From Papiliotrema nemorosa (taxonomy: Eukaryota > Basidiomycota > Tremellomycetes > Tremellales > Rhynchogastremaceae): DNA of 64,000 nt. The notes under the pieces are model-generated. The model saw only the letters and a program-made list of their open reading frames with translations, ran no database searches and was not told the origin of the DNA. Below are positions 1 through 10,606 of this stretch, one piece after another. The DNA lies in contig JASKOT010000004.1 of NCBI GenBank assembly GCA_032158125.1, positions 1 to 64,000 of the forward strand, written 5' to 3'. Numbering within the stretch: position 1 is the stretch's first letter; each line of letters starts with the position of its first letter. A program made the translations under genes and the position numbers.

Positions 1-20
1 CTTTCATCTTACGATAGTAA

Positions 21-95
21 CCACCTAACCCCCTAACCCCCTAACCCCCTAACCCCCTAACCCCCTAACCCTCTAACCCCCTAACACTCTAACCC
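21..95. repeat. Telomeric repeat tract, C-rich strand
   Basis: About nine units of (A)CCCCCTAA, the complement of TTAGGGGG, which is the repeat type of Cryptococcus and relatives. The C-rich strand reads 5' to 3' inward, as expected at a left chromosome end. Units nearest the gene are degenerate (CCCTCTAA, CACTCTAA). The first ~20 bases of the window are not telomeric, so this could also be an interstitial tract or an assembly edge. Confidence 0.85.
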
Positions 96-840
96 TCAGC
101 TTCGAAAAAGTCCCTTCAGACTATTCCATGTTGAAAATCAACACTCTTCCTCCTTCCGGCGGTGACACACATTGGATCAATTGTTACGATGTGCGTAATA
201 CGTGGATTCATGACAACAACAGGGGCGAGACTGACGGGTAGATCCTGGACAAAATGTCACCATCCTTTTTGTCATACCTCGAGACCCTCAAATGTCGACA
301 CAATGCTCAATTCTTCCACGCAGAGGCCGAGAAACTGGGCATCAAAGTTCGAGACGATATCGAGCGTGGAAACCCTCTGAACAAAGGCGATAATCTTACC
401 GCTGAACATCCCGTGATTCGAACCAACCCCGTCACTGGATGGAAAGCCCTGTTCGTCAACCGAGGATTCAGTGATCGAATTTTGGACGTCACAAAGGATG
501 AGAGCGATTTCATCTATGACTATGTCAACAAGATTGGTATGTTCTCTAGGAGGAGCTTTGACATGGATTGACTGACTCCTAGCCATGTTGAACTTTGATT
601 GTCAAGTTAGATTCCGATGGGAGGCCGGATCCATTGCCATCTGGGACAACCGAGTGAGTACCCTAACCGATCGCCCTAGGTGTTAGTGCTGACGCCCAGT
701 CCACCTGGCACTCGGCCACATTCGACTATGAGGAAGAACGAACAGGCGAACGAGCCTCATCCGTCGGGGAAGTCCCTTACTTTGACCCAAAGTCCATCAA
801 GAGGTCAGAGGGATTAGCGCAAGAGGGGAACAAGTGGTAA
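92..840 (+). pseudogene. TauD-family Fe(II)/2-oxoglutarate dioxygenase, 5'-truncated by telomere
   Basis: This is the C-terminal half of a taurine/alkylsulfonate-type dioxygenase, which normally uses Fe(II) and 2-oxoglutarate to release sulfite from sulfonates. Exons are about 92-190, 242-536, 583-653 and 700-840, joined by introns of 46-51 nt with clean phases. The reading frame begins with SFEKVPSDYS, goes through GGDTHW and the conserved SPSFLSYLETL helix, and ends with WDNRSTWHSATFDY, which carries the distal iron-binding His, followed by the GER arginine region. In intact members the segment just before SFE is the first iron motif H-x-D. Here the sequence changes to CCCCTAA repeats at that exact point, so the His-x-Asp ligands and roughly the first 150 residues are absent. 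It should be inactive. The downstream frame is intact, which suggests a recent break. Confidence 0.85.
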
Positions 841-1233
841 CTCGGGGAAGGTGTACTATTGTAGCATATGTGTATGAAAAGGTTGTGCCTTGGAACGATC
901 GCAGACGACTTTACCTGGCGTCTTCAATGCGCGTCCTGTACAATTTAGGGGATTGCATGATGGACCGAGGTGCAACGTCTCCGCGGAGCCATGTTCAATG
1001 ATGACCCTTGTATTTTAAGTTGATAATTGATCCGACTGTCGCGTCGACTCTCCCTGCTATTGACATGCAGACGGTGCCAGAAGCTTTTGTTGACGTCCAG
1101 CAATTCGACCGATCAGGATCTTGGGCATCTCAACTTCTCAAGCGTGATCAAATGATCGTCTTCAAGGTTGCGAATCCCCGTTGGTATTGCCAAACAGTGA
1201 TTGCCTGGAAGTCAACCTTGCCCCTCTCGCGCA
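841..1233. other. Intergenic, convergent 3' ends
   Basis: The space between the 3' ends of the broken dioxygenase and the minus-strand regulator. The open frames here have no family resemblance. I see no RNA gene or repeat. Confidence 0.6.
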
Positions 1234-3851
1234 CTAGCTAGAGACGACGCACCAAGCAGCATCGTTGAAGAACCCCGTATCGTTCCCACTCATCCCTAGA
1301 TTGAAAAACTCGTCCAGACCCGGTCCGAGACCTGTACTCCCAATGTTCAGGTCCTGCTGTGAGACCCAAGACGCAAGGGCATCTGGCGGTCCACCCATAC
1401 TGCCCGATCAGCCACATCTTTGCCTGATTGATGTGCCACTCACTCTCTCGGGATCATATTGTTCGGTTCTCCTCCAGACAGGTTCGAAGTGGATACACTA
1501 GTTCCCATGGACTGATCAGGAAACCACCCTCCCGCAGTTCCAGTCGCATCCATCATAGGGGCGATAGGCGGCCAGGGGGTCATATTCTGATCCACGTTCA
1601 AGGCCCTCGCGAAACTCTCAAAGGCCACCGCTTCAAGAGGCATCTTGTAAGTCTGATTGGGCGAAATCAAGGGCTGACCTTGATCGAGCGGATGTGCGGC
1701 CGTATGAGGAGGTGTATCTCTAGCAGTGATGAGTTTACTGACTAGCGCACTTTGTACCGCTGCGATATGTGACGAATCGATAGCTGCTTCGGCCAACATA
1801 TCGGCCGCTCGACGTGAGAGGTCGAATATCTGTTGTCGGTCTGGATGTAAATGCGCGAAGCGAGTTTGAGTGCACCGGAGAAGAGAGGTCGAGGCGTATG
1901 TGAGGGCTGTATGGATAAAGTCGGGTAGACTGCGTGTGGAGCGAGGATCTTTACGCGATTCCTCGATAGCTTGAATCAAGCGTATCGCGCACATTTTGTA
2001 CTGCCTCTCAGCAGGAAGCGACGTTCAAGTGTAAGACTCACCTCTACGAATGTGGGCGGTAGCGTGAGCGGAGCATTATCTTGAGCATGTTGCAATGCTA
2101 GAGACTGTATGACCAATCTTGCGTAATTCTCATATACCTCGAAATGATCTCGTACGGCCGTGACAGCACCGCCGGAAGAGCCTTTCCTATTCCTACGAGC
2201 CGCAGCCCACCTCGACCTGGACGTCTCGCGCCAGTGTTCGAGCTGACCAGCGAAGATGAGTGAGAGGGAGGAAGGTGTACCGTGGCTATCAGCCATTGTC
2301 GAGGTTTGTAGCCCTTGAAGCCGGAACGCGTCGATCGCTTGAGATAGGATCAAAGCCCATTCCTACCATGAGCACATGCCAAGTGTGTGAAACGACTAGT
2401 CACACACCGCGGTAGAAGCAGTCAAGATATCGTCTTCTGTTGGTGATATTTGTGCGCCTTTATATTCGGACGATTGTAGTAGATAGTCGATATATCTCAC
2501 TGCCTCGGACTCCCATTGCCTCCCATTGGGTTTACCTAGATGGACGCTCAATGTCCGGTCGACCACGAAGCACCATAACCAGGTGCGGATGAATGATTTG
2601 AGGATGGAAGGCGGAAGACCCGCACGGGCAGCTTCGAGCAGTCCTACGCGGTGAAGCGCAATGTCAACAGCGGTCCTACAGGCCAAGCCCGCTCGAAGCC
2701 AGGTCATGTCCTGTTCAAATCGAGTTGGGCGTATCAGACTGGGGGTCAGTCACAGTTCAGGAATTGGCAATGGGAGGGGCAAACTCACTTCCACCAGGAA
2801 TATATAAGGTGACCCTGGACAACGTCTATACTCTTCTCTCGAGGCAGACGCTCCATTTCCGACCTGGCGAAGTCTTTCAACCTGGACCAGATGACTACAT
2901 TGTGTGATCTGGCGGCGGAGCAACAGACTGTTATGAGCCACAGCCACCACCACCACAGTTCTTGATCGCTTACTCGCGTTGAAGAGGAAGTTGTTGCGCC
3001 GTGCTATCGCGCTAGGGGCGGACTGTTCTCGATCCAGTAGGGGTAAGTGGGGATGGAGATGGGTGAAGAATGTATCGAATAGCTGTTTCGCCCTAAGCGT
3101 CAGGCCCCGTTCGCTTTATGCTCTCATTAGACTAAGAGCTCAGGTGATCGACAGGAAAGATGGTGCGATGGTGATCCACTCACTCGTGGGTGCTGATCAA
3201 GGCCATGATCAACGGCGCTTCCTCCTTCAACGTCCTCTCCAATGGCGCATAGTATTCTTCCTCTTCCCTCTGCCTCTTAGACGATTCGACCCCCTGGTAC
3301 GGCACAGGCGAAACATCCTGGACTCTCCTCGTGGCAACTTCGGACAATTCCACCAATACAGCCAAGGGATTGTGCGCATCTCCAGGAAGCGGGAGAGTCG
3401 TGGTGAGATGGTCAAGATCCGATGCGCTTTCTCGGCGCCCGACAAGTCTTTTGGGTGATCGTCGAGGACTATTAGATGTGCGTGAGAATGATGAAGGGCC
3501 TGGTTGAGGTTGAGGTTGATCCGACTCCCATAGTTCCGTATTCTCAGGTACACCCCTTCGACGTTGACTAGCACTTGTCGTACTCGTAGGTGACCTATGG
3601 TGCGATCCCAACACCTCGGAAGTATCGGTGTTTGATTTTACCCTCTTTCGCTTGATCTTCCCCCTCATACTGGGTAGATAGACACACAGCTCCGGTGATC
3701 CCAAAGACCGACATCGTGTACAAGGTTGAGAACCGTCACATCGTAATTTCTGCCTGCTACAGGCGGAACAAGCCTTGGCTATACGAATCCGATTCTGGTC
3801 GATCGAGGGGGTCACACTCGCAGGTGATTGCGCGTCGCTTTCGGCGTTCAT
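1234..3851 (-). CDS. Zn2Cys6 fungal transcription factor
   Basis: A nuclear regulator with a binuclear zinc cluster near the N-terminus (about residues 28-56): C-SA-C-SRQKLR-C-DGSQP-C-TR-C-x8-C. A basic, Ser-rich linker follows. The middle-homology (Fungal_trans) domain lies in later exons and includes LFDTFFTHLHPHLPLLD, DVVQGHLIYSWW and WLRAGLACRTAVDIALHR. The start is the ATG at 3851, just before the cluster. There are several short introns. The last intron (1400-1443) follows ...NNMIPR, and the final exon (1234-1399) reads MGGPPDALASWVSQQ... to the stop, extending past an apparent stop inside the intron. The Fungal_trans family usually controls sugar, amino acid or secondary-metabolite genes; the target here is unknown. 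The 5' end faces the 3' end of the SET-domain gene on the same strand. Confidence 0.85.
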
Positions 3852-4077
3852 CTCGAGGAGATCATACTCAGCAGGTATAGGATTGTCTTTGCGACATGGA
3901 TCGTCGAGTGTACGTATGGTTGAATGGGTCCCCCGCTATTAGGAGTTCAACACCCCCATATGTCACGTGAGGTATCACTGGTCACTACGAATAACATTCC
4001 TGCTATATGCAAAGCATCGATCGTTCGGAGTACCACGGGGTATACCCGACACGAGGCGTGGAACAAGCATGTGAAGA

Positions 4078-5839
4078 CTACGAATAGACCCCCAGGCATC
4101 CCCTCGCGACGCTTTCTTGCTCGTCCCAGAGGAGCGAGATCATTCCGTCTTCTTCCTCTGTATCCTCCCCTTCATCACCCTTCTGCACCTTTGTACGATG
4201 CTCCACTTCATCCAGCAGCTTGACACAGATTGACCCTAAATCTCTCTTGACAAGCTTTTCATTCTCCTCCGAGACGAACACTACCCTTCCGGCACCTATA
4301 GCATCCAATCGACCTCGCTCATGATCCTGCAAATGCAAGACTCGAAGAGTCATAAGTAACCCGTGGCTCGCTTCGAATGTCGGATAAGGATGTAGCGTGT
4401 TGTGTTGCCAACAATCTATCCTCTTCAAGACTTCTTCTTTCTCCACATCGACTGTCCAAAGAGGAGAGACCAGGTGGGCCACCTGGACAGTAGAGTATTG
4501 TGCACTCGACCACCTGTCCGTCTTGATTTGCTGTGAATGGTCAGACGAGCTTCCACTCGACACTGGCGGAACGGCTGCAGTAGGAGGTGTACCGGAGGAC
4601 GTGGTCGGGACTGTTCCCGAAGGGGACTCGACGAAACCGTACTCTGCCCATAGGTCGGTATTACCCAGTCCATGGTACTCAAACGTCACCTCTTCCCCTT
4701 TTTCCAATCCAGCCTCGGAAGTTGAGAGTTGAAAGGCTATCTTGCCTGGGATCAGGTGACTCTGCAGGTTACCAGGAGCTGTATGTCGTCCTAGAGGTAT
4801 AGGACGACCGGGTCCCGGTCGGGATAATTTACGAGAGGGGCAAGGGATCTGCCGAGGTTTGAGGATGGACGGGCGGGAAGAGTGGTTGGCGAGGTCGAGG
4901 ATGGGTACGAGCGCATGGTTGTATAGGTCAGTAGGGCCTGTGTAGCCTAGTGGCAGAGAGACTGAACGTGTGTTGACTGTTGTCAGTAATCAGACATATA
5001 TGATCACTATGAGCAGAGTAGGTCACACTCACCGATGAGCCAGGCCCATAGGTAGTCGTCGATGCTCAGTTTGAGCTGTTGCGATTTGAACGGTTCCTCG
5101 GTGGCCTGTGAACGTCAGCATCGTCCAGGTCCACTCATAGGCCAGGCAGAGTGCAAGTACATACCAAGATACCCTTCAGAACCTCCAAATCCACATCAAA
5201 CCTCTTCTTCACCTTGTCCACCGCCAACCTCGCCGCGGTCGGAGCGCGATTCAACCTCTTGTCCCCCTTGACGGCCCAAACGACCGGATGAAACGCAAAG
5301 TCTTGAGGGATAGTATCGAGGTAGATACTCCATGGAGACTCGTGTCGCTTTTGCGGATCCCTCGTCAATAGCAGATGCAACGTCAACAGTTGGGTTGTGT
5401 TGAGAGTCTTCTGCGAGACACTGATTTTACGCCTTTTGTCTCGATGTGCTGGGGAATGGGTTGGGACAGGGAAGAGGTGGTGTGGGATCGTACATGTTGG
5501 ATCGGCAAGGAGTGTGAGGGGGCTGAGGAGCGCTGCGGAGGGTATGACCAAGAGAGCTTCGCCAGACTGGGGTCAGACTTGCTTCCAGATCAGATGGAGG
5601 ACCGCACCTTATGGGAGGACGTCGCGACTAGGCCTCTTCCAGCGCCTGTAGAGTCAGCGATCCATGACGCAGCACAGTTAGAAGTGAGCGTCCTATCCTC
5701 GATAGGCAAGAGCGAGGGGGCCATGAGGGAACATACTTGGAATATCGACTTGATCAACATGACAGAGGTAGCCGACGAAATTCGCCCGGAGCCATTCGTC
5801 GAGTCTCTTCCACGCAGTCTGCGCGTCCGTCTGAGTCAT
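4078..5839 (-). CDS. SET-domain protein lysine methyltransferase (RKM/SETD6 class)
   Basis: A class VII SET methyltransferase, which typically uses S-adenosylmethionine to methylate ribosomal or other non-histone proteins. The start is MTQTDAQTAWKRLDEWLR at 5839. The SET core begins GAGRGLVAT, continues (after an intron) SGEALLVIPSAALLSPL, and contains the hallmark NHALVPILDLANHS substrate/cofactor motif preceded by VNTRS. It ends with GEEVTFEYHGLGNTDLWAEYGFVE, the conserved Tyr-containing C-terminal SET motif. A C-terminal helical region, matching the Rubisco-LSMT substrate-binding type, follows, with an acidic stretch (EDTEEEDG). At least six exons are needed. It shares a 151-bp divergent promoter with the phosducin-like gene. 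The exact target protein cannot be told from sequence. Confidence 0.8.
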
Positions 5840-5990
5840 GATGAGTCTCCAAGTGCTTCAATGGTGGCTGATACGGGTGGCTATATGCGACGATGCGGCA
5901 TGTTGAGTGTTGAAGCGATCTCGACGTCGAGGTTGAAAGTTCAAGTTGAGCAACCCGTTTGTTGTCGTTGTCTACGTTACTTCATCCGAC
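5840..5990. promoter_or_regulatory. Divergent promoter between SET gene and PLP2
   Basis: Only 151 bp separate the two start codons, so both genes must initiate from one compact bidirectional promoter. I see no clear TATA element. Confidence 0.5.
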
Positions 5991-7042
5991 ATGGTCAACC
6001 CAAACGAGGATACTGAATTGTGCGTATCATCTGCAGCCCATACATAGAAGAAGCAGAGTTGAACTGACTGCAGTAACGACGCGCTGCGCGCTCATGGTAT
6101 CCTTCCACCTAAACCACCCTCCCGTTCCCCCTCACCTGATATACCTCATATAACCCATGCCGACGCCGTCCAAGCCATCGCTGCCACTGCTACAAAAGAC
6201 CAACTCGATCTCCTCCTCGAAGGAGACGGGATAGATTCAGACGATGAGAGGATGTTTGAGGAGTACAAGAGGAAAAGGATGGAAGAGGTCAGGAGAGAAG
6301 AGAAGAAGGGGAGGTATGGAAGTATGGAGCCGCTCAGTAGGGAGGACTTCGTGAAGGAAGTCACGGAGGGTAGTAGGATCAACGGGGATACTGGGCTTCC
6401 AGAGGTTGAGGAGGACGACGACGACAACCATGAAGAGGGAGGAGGAGCTGTTCGAAGGGGGTTGAAGGGCACCGGGGTGGTAGTGTTCTTGTATAAAGAC
6501 TCGTGAGTATCAACCTACCTCGTTCCATTGCGTATGGAGAGGGTGAGGGGTAAGATGTTGACTCGCAGGATACCGCTCTCTCAGCATTTCCGACCTCTAC
6601 TGCAACGCCTGGCAGCAGCACATCCAGAGACGAAATTCCTCCATATCCCCGCTGGAATGTGTATCCCAAATTACCCAGACAAAAACGTCCCAACCTTGTT
6701 GATCTACCGGAATGGGGAGATCAGCGGGAACGTGGTCTCTGGTCAAGGTCTCAATGGAATGCGAACGACCGTCAAGGGTGAGCTTGCAGTGTTGTTTCAG
6801 GACAAGACAATGGCTCATATTCAGAAATGGAGATGCTTTTGGCGAGATATAGAGCTATAGAGAAACCTTCTGCTGCGTTGAATACGAAACGACAGGATGA
6901 TAGTGATGATGAAGATGGACTCGAGGATGATGTTGGGTATGTCCAGACGAGGAGTAATGGGATCAGAGGGGGCACCTCGAAGGGTGGCGGTGCAGCGAGG
7001 AGGGGTGTAGGGGAGAGTGACGATAGTGACTTTGACATGTAG
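5991..7042 (+). CDS. PLP2: Phosducin-like protein 2 (thioredoxin-fold CCT co-chaperone)
   Basis: A homologue of yeast Plp2/human PDCL3 (VIAF), an essential cytosolic co-chaperone of the CCT/TRiC chaperonin in actin and tubulin folding. Four exons (5991-6019, 6074-6502, 6569-6777, 6825-7042) give 294 residues with phases that close exactly. The N-terminus, after a 29-nt first exon, reads MVNPNEDTEF-NDALRAHGILPPK, the family signature. A charged helix (ERMFEEYKRKRMEEVRREEK) follows. The thioredoxin-like fold includes VVVFLYKDSIPLSQHFRPLL, HPETKFLHIPA and the cis-Pro region PDKNVPTLLIYRNGE. The tail is acidic (DDSDDEDGLEDD ... DDSDFDM), as usual for phosducins. The gene diverges from the SET methyltransferase. 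Confidence 0.9.
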
Positions 7043-7560
7043 CATAAGGGCAAGAGCATGCATCTGAGCATCCAAATAGCTCGAGAGAGACCTGTATGAT
7101 GGTGCGAGTGCTCTGCGATGCATGTGTCTATGGAAAGGGGTGTAAGGTGTGGTCAAAGATGGCCGAGGGGAGTGAGACGACTGTGCTTGGCGCCAGCACT
7201 CGTCGATGGGGTTGTTTCTTTGTCTTTTGTATCACTCTTTCACCATCCATCCCTCATTGTATCCATAGATCGCTGTCCGGCACTGCTTTCGGAGATCGAG
7301 GAGGTCCACAGGTGAGTGCAGGATCTGCTACTCCTCCTGAAGACGCTTGGTGGGCTGGATGAGGACGCTTGATCAGCTTCGGCTTTCGGTGGGAAGAGTG
7401 GGAGGGGATCAACGTCGTCGTTTCATTGCGGGATATCCTCACATTCACTCACAACATCTCTTGTCTCCATCCATCGTTGTTTGCATTTGCTTCCTGTCCT
7501 GTCTGGACTCTGACTTCCAGTATACAAGGACAATAGATCGACGCCGCAGTTGAGTTCGAC
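7043..7560. other. Intergenic / promoter of BSD2-like gene
   Basis: A gap of 518 bp between two plus-strand genes. The last 150 bp are pyrimidine-rich (CATCCATCC, TCTCCATCCATCG), as in many basidiomycete promoters. No coding or RNA gene is recognised. Confidence 0.5.
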
Positions 7561-9213
7561 ATGTCCCGATACAACCCCATAGACAACTCTCCTTCCTCTA
7601 CCCGGCCATCCTTTGCTTCGATCCGCCGTCCATCCCTCTCTTCACTTCGATTCGGCTCATCTAGGAGTATAAACACAACGCGTCAGCTGCCTGATCCAGA
7701 TGAGATGGACGCTGCGTTTGATGGACCCGAGGGCGATGATGACGATGATGGGGATGAGAGGAATGGGTTGTTGAGGCAACCTCAGCCCACGCGACAGAAC
7801 TCTCAGCCGATCCCCGGGGAATACGACTTTGAGAGGGACTATGTGGGTCTCGATCTATTCATGCAGGACCGTCTAGTTGACATATAGACACAACCACCTC
7901 CATCGCCGCCGCCGTTTCAACCTTACTCGTCGCATAATCCCGCACCGGGAAACACCAACGGTATCATCCCCACCACCCCTGCACCTCGACCCAACCGTTC
8001 AGCCCCTCGTCACTTCCTAGGTGGGATATTACCTAGCTCAATACTACCGCGGCAAAACTCGCCCCGGGTGGTAGGAGCAACCAATGCAGGTGTTTTCGCC
8101 AACCTTTCCGCCAGACCCGACAACCATACCAACCCCGACGGCCCAGATTATGTCCCTGAGACGGAGCAAAAAGAGGGTCCACCATCGTATCAAGCTGCAC
8201 TGCGCGATGCAGTGCCCCCTTATTGGGATACAACTGTGGTCTTACCCTCCTCATCATCCCCCTTTGGCCCATTGTCAAGCTCGATATCAGGCGATGAGAT
8301 TCTGATCGATGGAATGCCCAGTGGAAACCTCTTTTCCTTTGCATGGAACGTCATCGTCTCTGTATCCTTCCAATTCGTCGGGTTCCTCCTCACTTATGTG
8401 CTACACACGACCCACGCTGCGAAATATGGATCTCGTGTTGGACTCGGAATGACGCTTATTCAATTTGGCTTTTCACTCCGATCTCGAGCTGAAGAATTGA
8501 TCGAGACGGGTAGATTCCCCACAGACCCTGACGACCCGGCACCTCCGCCAGGGGCCAACGAGGAAGAGATTGAAGCGGATAATGCGTTAAAGGCCTTCAT
8601 GGGCGGACTACCCTGGCCTCAATCGGTACATGATCCTCTACTCGGTCCCGATTCACCCCCCGTGGTCATACACAACACTCACGAAGCGGAACTATTCGCC
8701 GAGCAACACAACATGACGCTATCGCAAATGCTCAATTTACCCAGTGCGGCGGACGTAGGTCGGGCCAACGAGTATTTCAGTTTTATGCTCATGACCATCG
8801 GGTGGTTCTTGGTCTTGACGAGTTTGGGTGGGTGGTGGCGTGTCAAGAGGTTTGAGAGGGGTTTGAAGCGTGCTCAGAGGGAATCTGAGCGTGCTCAAGC
8901 AGAAGCCAACGGGACCGCTGAACCGAATGTCACAACGACTACCACGGCGCCAACGCTTGGACCGAGAGATTTGGCTTACTACACTCAGACGTTTACGCAG
9001 ACGTGGAGAGGGGTCAACGAGCTCAGGAGGGGATTCTTCGGGATGAATGGCAGACCGATCAGAGGGAATGGGCATACGCCGTTGCCGCAAAATGACGAGG
9101 ATGTAGAGTTGTTTGACGCCGCTGGGTTCGGGTTGGAACCGATGGCGGGTGAAGGGGCGGGTGGCAATGAGGCGGCAGGGAGGGGTAGGGGGAGGGGATT
9201 GTGGGGCGTGTAG
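7561..9213 (+). CDS. BSD2/NDFIP-like membrane adaptor of Rsp5 ubiquitin ligase
   Basis: Two exons (7561-7842 and 7888-9213, 45-nt intron with GTGGGT...TAG) encode 535 residues. The N-terminal ~280 residues are cytosolic, Ser/Pro-rich and acidic (GDDDDDGDE). They contain a PPSY motif in GPPSYQAAL, the element by which BSD2/NDFIP proteins bind WW domains of Rsp5/Nedd4 ligases. Membrane segments follow (FSFAWNVIVSVSFQFVGFLL, then VGLGMTLIQFGFSL), and a third hydrophobic segment (YFSFMLMTIGWFLVLTSL) after a hydrophilic loop. In yeast, Bsd2 directs Golgi/endosomal cargo, notably metal transporters, to the vacuole. The protein is longer than yeast Bsd2 because of extended N- and C-terminal low-complexity regions. 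Confidence 0.8.
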
Positions 9214-9398
9214 GTCTTGCACGGGGTACATGTAGAGTACAAGAGTGAGCAGAAGGTGTTGGTGCTCTACTCATCGTTGTGGTCGATATGTATGTAGGTA
9301 TATTGTACTCGAGCATAGTATGGGATATCCCTGACGTGGCATTTGAGTAAATTGACGTGGCCAATTGATAAGCCTAGCGAGTCATATACGTCATCACT

Positions 9399-9479
9399 CG
9401 CCCCTTCCAACCCCCCCTCCCTCACCCCCCCCTACTCTTCTCTTTCATTCCTTTTCTTTCCTTTCATCTTATTCACTCT
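9399..9479 (+). promoter_or_regulatory. Pyrimidine-rich promoter tract
   Basis: About 80 bases almost entirely C/T on the plus strand, ending about 18 bases before the RTC3-like start codon. CT-rich tracts just upstream of the start are common in highly expressed fungal genes. Confidence 0.5.
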
Positions 9480-9496
9480 GCATACATACACGCACA

Positions 9497-10269
9497 ATGT
9501 CCGCCCAAGCTATCATCTACAAGCCAAACGAGCATGCTCCCGAATACATTGTATTCGTAGACGACGTCGAGGAGGTGAGTTTATCGGGGTAGGGGGTCGG
9601 GGTTGAGCTGATGGGTGTAGTACAAACAATGGAAAGAGGACAAGTCGATTGCTCTCTCGCGATTCCTGGGTGCTTTTGATATTGTAAGTAGACTCGACCA
9701 CAGCTCGTCTGGCACCATGGGAATGACCAGTCACATATCGGCTGGTCGCATAACACAGGGTGCCCGGCAGTGCTTATGGGTCAAAGCTCATCCACAGTTC
9801 AAATCGTCCACTTCGGGTCACACGGGAACACTGTTGAAGATCTCCAAGCAGGAGATTGAGACTGCCTTCTTTGGCGACGAGAAGAATGTCAAGGACAAGT
9901 CTGCCGAGTGCGTAGTTTGCCTTGCGTCTGCAGGGTTGGATGATCGCTGATCTCGCTTATTTCCCTCTCGACCACTTGCGTCACACGACCCGACCATCCC
10001 ATTCCATTTCATCTCCCACACCATCCCATCTCTTCCACCTGCTCTTCACTTTCTTTCTCCTGAATTGTATCTCTCCGCATTGTATCCCTACACATCACCT
10101 CGCTTCGCTCGCCGATGTCACGCTCAACAGAGCCGCGATCCAGATCATCCTCACCAACGGCCACCTCCAGAAATCCGACATGTCGCACTCTTTCAAACTC
10201 ACCAAGAACCCAGCTCAAGGTGCAGGAGAAGTCCGATCGATCGGTGCCGACCGAGGTTCTCACCGATAG
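9497..10269 (+). CDS. RTC3: RTC3-like SBDS N-domain (FYSH) protein
   Basis: A small protein of 129 residues, built from exons 9497-9574, 9621-9683, 9798-9907 and 10131-10269 with consistent phases. It begins MSAQAIIYKPNEHAPEYIVF and continues DVEEYKQWKEDKSIALSRFL, FKSSTSGHTGTLLKISKQEI and ETAFFGDEKN, the typical order of the SBDS N-terminal domain. Yeast Rtc3 (111 residues) is a single SBDS-like domain linked to RNA metabolism and stress; full-length SBDS/Sdo1 acts in 60S ribosome maturation. Only the first domain is present here. The last intron is long (223 nt) for this genome; its 3' end (CTCAACAG) was chosen because it keeps phase and gives EAAIQIILTNGHLQ. Confidence 0.8.
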
Positions 10270-10606
10270 ATGGCGAGGTCAACATCACAAGACGCATTAT
10301 GAAAGCATGAATGAGGGGAGACGAGAAGTAGTCACAATAGGAAGAAGCAATATGAAAGAAGGTGCCTCTAGGTACGAATTTGCATGCAACAAGTCATTCT
10401 ATACCCGGCGATACTTGGTGTCGCTCAACATCCAGGAGTTGGTCCCGATGTGAGTGATGGAGGTCGACGTCGCACATCTCATGCTGCTGACGCCTCTAAG
10501 TGCTCCTTACTGCCTATGCTGATGTCTTTGTTGATGCTAATGTAGAACTACAACATGGTTTCATCCTCTACCTCGACTGTCTCGCATGTCACCCTGTCCG
10601 CTCGTC
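10270..10606. other. Intergenic, convergent 3' ends
   Basis: Lies between the 3' ends of the RTC3-like and NYN genes. I see nothing recognisable in it. Confidence 0.5.

Noticed and set aside
162..586. Open frames overlapping the dioxygenase remnant in other frames
   Set aside because: The chosen frame alone gives conserved dioxygenase text across four exons with matching splice phases.
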